Source: JANLUX01 sp031409815
Lineage (GTDB): Bacteria > Bacteroidota > Bacteroidia > AKYH767-A > OLB10
DNA length: 36,424 bases
Assembly: GCA_031409815.1 (NCBI GenBank)
Contig: JANNXV010000080.1
Coordinates: 1 to 36,424 of the forward strand
Direction: 5' to 3'
Below are positions 34,708 to 36,424 of the stretch, piece after piece. The translations under genes were made by a program, and so were the position numbers. Every line of letters begins with the position of its first letter. Within the stretch, counting starts at the first letter, position 1. The notes beneath the pieces are model-generated. The model was not told the origin of the DNA, made no database searches, and worked only from the letters and a program-made list of their open reading frames with translations.

Positions 34708-35712
34708 TTATTTACTCTCCTGGTCAATGATATCTTTCAGGGCATTATTACCACCTTTCAGTTTTAACAACAAATCATACATTTTAGATTTAAGCGGAGC
34801 AATGTCTGTTTTCCATAAATAACCTTCTTTCAACACACCGCCAAATCCTTTTTTAAATCGAAACACACCTTCTAGGCTTTCGTTAGTGCTACCGATGCGC
34901 ACACCCACCAAATCATAATATTTTACGCCACGTGCTTTCATCCGTTTCATCATTTCGTAGTGCAACAATTTCATGGCACCATAAAGTTTCGATTCGCCAC
35001 CTGAACCTGCATGTGTGCACAGGGCTGAGTAATTGGAATAGAGCATCAATATGGATCCTATTGGTTGCCCGTTATCGTAAACCACGCCCACATCGAGATG
35101 GTCGTTACCCAAACAATTATGCAGTGCTTCAAAATAAGGAACCGCATCGCAATGGATGCCGGCACGGGTGGTGGTTTGTGTGTATAAATGGTAAAAGGAG
35201 TTAAACTCGTTCCATCCAAATCGTACTTCAGCTCCCCCTTTTGCGGCCGCATTCACGGCTTTGCGGTATTTAGGATCGTAGGTGAACAATAATTCTTCGT
35301 CAGTATGATCCTGCAAACTATTTATATAAGTTCCGAACGCACACGATGCGGCATTGTCAGGAACTGACAACATAATGCCAAAAGGGTGTGGTTGTATCAG
35401 CCGTTCGCAGAAATGATTTGTTTTCAGAAAAATTAATAGTTCAGTAAAGAACTGTTGTTGCAGAGCAGCTGTTAACTCAATGTTGTTGCTGATGGGGGCA
35501 TGTAAAATTTGTCCGAACTTAAATATTTTAACTTTAAATAAACGCAGCGGAAGATAGGCGTTCAAATTTTCAGAATGCAAAAAATAAACATCGTTTTGAT
35601 GAAACTGTTTGTAGAATTCGGAGAACCCTTTTAGAAATTGAACTGGCGAATGGTTAGTAAATATTTCACCAGGCGCTGGATAAGCAGAATCGGTAAAGCT
35701 TAAAATTTTCAT
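34708..35712 (-). CDS. FemAB-like GNAT-fold acyl/aminoacyltransferase
   Basis: A 334-residue protein of the FemAB/Acetyltransf_6 kind, which contains one or two GNAT folds. It shows an N-terminal SPVQFLKGFSEFY, KYRKAVNAAAKGG in the middle (like the KxRxxxxxA element) and GVVYDNGQPIGSILMLY, followed by AMKLLHYEMMKRMKARGVKYYDLVGV and FRFKKGFGG near the end. These last two match the FemAB C-terminal signature YYDL..V and FKxGFG. Characterised FemAB relatives add amino acids to peptidoglycan bridges, while in polysaccharide loci they are thought to acylate sugars. It is 9 bases after the epimerase gene, in the same operon. Confidence 0.8.
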   Translation of the reverse strand: MKILSFTDSAYPAPGEIFTNHSPVQFLKGFSEFYKQFHQNDVYFLHSENLNAYLPLRLFKVKIFKFGQILHAPISNNIELTAALQQQFFTELLIFLKTNHFCERLIQPHPFGIMLSVPDNAASCAFGTYINSLQDHTDEELLFTYDPKYRKAVNAAAKGGAEVRFGWNEFNSFYHLYTQTTTRAGIHCDAVPYFEALHNCLGNDHLDVGVVYDNGQPIGSILMLYSNYSALCTHAGSGGESKLYGAMKLLHYEMMKRMKARGVKYYDLVGVRIGSTNESLEGVFRFKKGFGGVLKEGYLWKTDIAPLKSKMYDLLLKLKGGNNALKDIIDQESK

Positions 35713-35721
35713 TAAGAATAT

Positions 35722-36424
35722 TTAAGCATGTTGTGGTTTCAATAACAGTTGTGTACAAACAGTTAATATTCGTTGTGTGGATTTTCCATCCCAAAAAGGA
35801 GGAATGGCTCCTTTCTTATAATTACTGCTAATGATTTCGTTAATTTTATTTTGCACCACTTTAATATCAAATGGAACTAATTCGTTAGTACCGATGGTAA
35901 CAGTTGAAGGTCGCTCGGTATTTGGACGTAGTGTTAAACAGGGAACACCTCGGAAAGTAGTTTCTTCCTGTATTCCACCACTGTCGGTAATTACAAATTT
36001 GCAGTCGGCAGTCAATTTTTGAAATGCAAAATAATCCATCGGCTCAGTCAAATGAAGCTTTGTATTTGATTTTACCCGATGCATTAATCCAAAACTTTCC
36101 AGCTTAGATGTGGTGCGTGGATGAATTGGAAAAACCAAATCGTAGGATTGTGTGATGTAATCAATAATGTCAATCAGTTTGGTTAATCCTTCTGAGAAAT
36201 CAACCGTTGCAGGACGATGCATAGTCATCAAAACAAAACCTTGCTTTTGCAAATTCATTTTTTGCAAAATATCCTGCTTCTGAATTTTATGATCAAAACC
36301 CACCAGTGTATCAATCATTGTATTGCCCACAAAAAATAATTGCTCCGAGTTTTTTCCTTCTTTTATAAGGTTATCCATTCCACTTTGTTCAGTCACAAAA
36401 AAGTAGTCGGTTATTTCATCGGTC
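35722..36424 (-). CDS. wecB: UDP-N-acetylglucosamine 2-epimerase (non-hydrolysing), C-terminal part
   Basis: Interconverts UDP-GlcNAc and UDP-ManNAc for surface polysaccharides. The frame stays open to the window edge (TDEITDYFF precedes the GTG at 36396, so that codon is internal); about 234 residues are seen, the C-terminal two thirds. Motifs are FFVGNTMIDTL, MTMHRP, VFPIHPRT, EPMDYFAFQKL, TDSGGIQEE and LRPNTERP, the last three forming the UDP-sugar site. The motif usually read HRxEN is HRPATVD here. It is the first visible gene of the minus-strand glycan operon, nine bases before the FemAB-like gene. Confidence 0.92.
   Translation of the reverse strand, partial: TDEITDYFFVTEQSGMDNLIKEGKNSEQLFFVGNTMIDTLVGFDHKIQKQDILQKMNLQKQGFVLMTMHRPATVDFSEGLTKLIDIIDYITQSYDLVFPIHPRTTSKLESFGLMHRVKSNTKLHLTEPMDYFAFQKLTADCKFVITDSGGIQEETTFRGVPCLTLRPNTERPSTVTIGTNELVPFDIKVVQNKINEIISSNYKKGAIPPFWDGKSTQRILTVCTQLLLKPQHA

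Noticed and set aside
36394..36396. GTG as start of a short epimerase gene
   Set aside because: The frame continues upstream to the window edge with epimerase-like sequence (DEITDYFF), so the codon is internal Val.

Overview
The window is a stretch of ordinary low-GC chromosome from a member of the Bacteroidota, most likely an environmental Chitinophagia/Sphingobacteriia-type organism. The evidence is a type IX secretion (T9SS) C-terminal sorting domain, a DUF4270 lipoprotein, an S46 dipeptidyl-peptidase, a DUF3127 protein, a RemB/Wzi-like outer-membrane protein, promoters of the TAnnTTTG type and a near absence of Shine-Dalgarno sequences. I see no phage, transposase, plasmid, CRISPR, rRNA or tRNA. 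Both ends cut through genes.

Layout. 1-1263 (minus): a glycogen-synthase-like protein followed by a truncated DUF4270 lipoprotein. 1436-4172 (plus): a tight operon of panC, panD, a flippase-like membrane protein and the heptose-phosphate adenylyltransferase rfaE2, then a small lipoprotein (4238-4651) and a bidirectional terminator. 4736-9338 (minus): a DPP11-like S46 peptidase, a DUF3127 protein with an SSB-like tail, and htpG. 9651-11255 (plus): a periplasmic S41 protease, converging on a T9SS-exported protein. 12859-15735 (minus): deoC and an MsbA-type ABC exporter. 15794-19253 (plus): rbfA, a methyltransferase, an FtsX/LolE-type permease and an EamA transporter. 19418-25435: a coiled-coil membrane protein, a giant outer-membrane protein (minus), exonuclease III (plus) and an unknown protein (minus). 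25597-29371 (plus): an OmpA-like lipoprotein, an exported protein made of ten ~35-residue repeats, and a RemB/Wzi-like barrel. 29481-36424: a surface-polysaccharide locus with a WecA-type initiating transferase facing a minus-strand operon of UDP-GlcNAc 2-epimerase, FemAB-like acyltransferase, methyltransferase, a polysaccharide-deacetylase/GT2 fusion and a GT4 glycosyltransferase.

How it fits together. Much of the window concerns the envelope: LPS heptose supply, lipid A/lipid export (MsbA-like), lipoprotein release (LolE-like), T9SS cargo, peptide scavenging (DPP11), outer-membrane proteins and glycan assembly. Housekeeping genes (pantothenate synthesis, chaperone, ribosome maturation, DNA repair, deoxynucleoside catabolism) lie between them.

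I did not find a clearly new defence or mobile system. The points most worth a second look are the deacetylase-glycosyltransferase fusion with altered catalytic motifs, the ten-repeat exported protein beside OmpA and RemB-like partners, the SSB-like C-terminal tip on the DUF3127 protein, the half-length GT5 protein without a recognisable ADP-glucose motif, and a family of palindromic intergenic repeats present in two opposite orientations.
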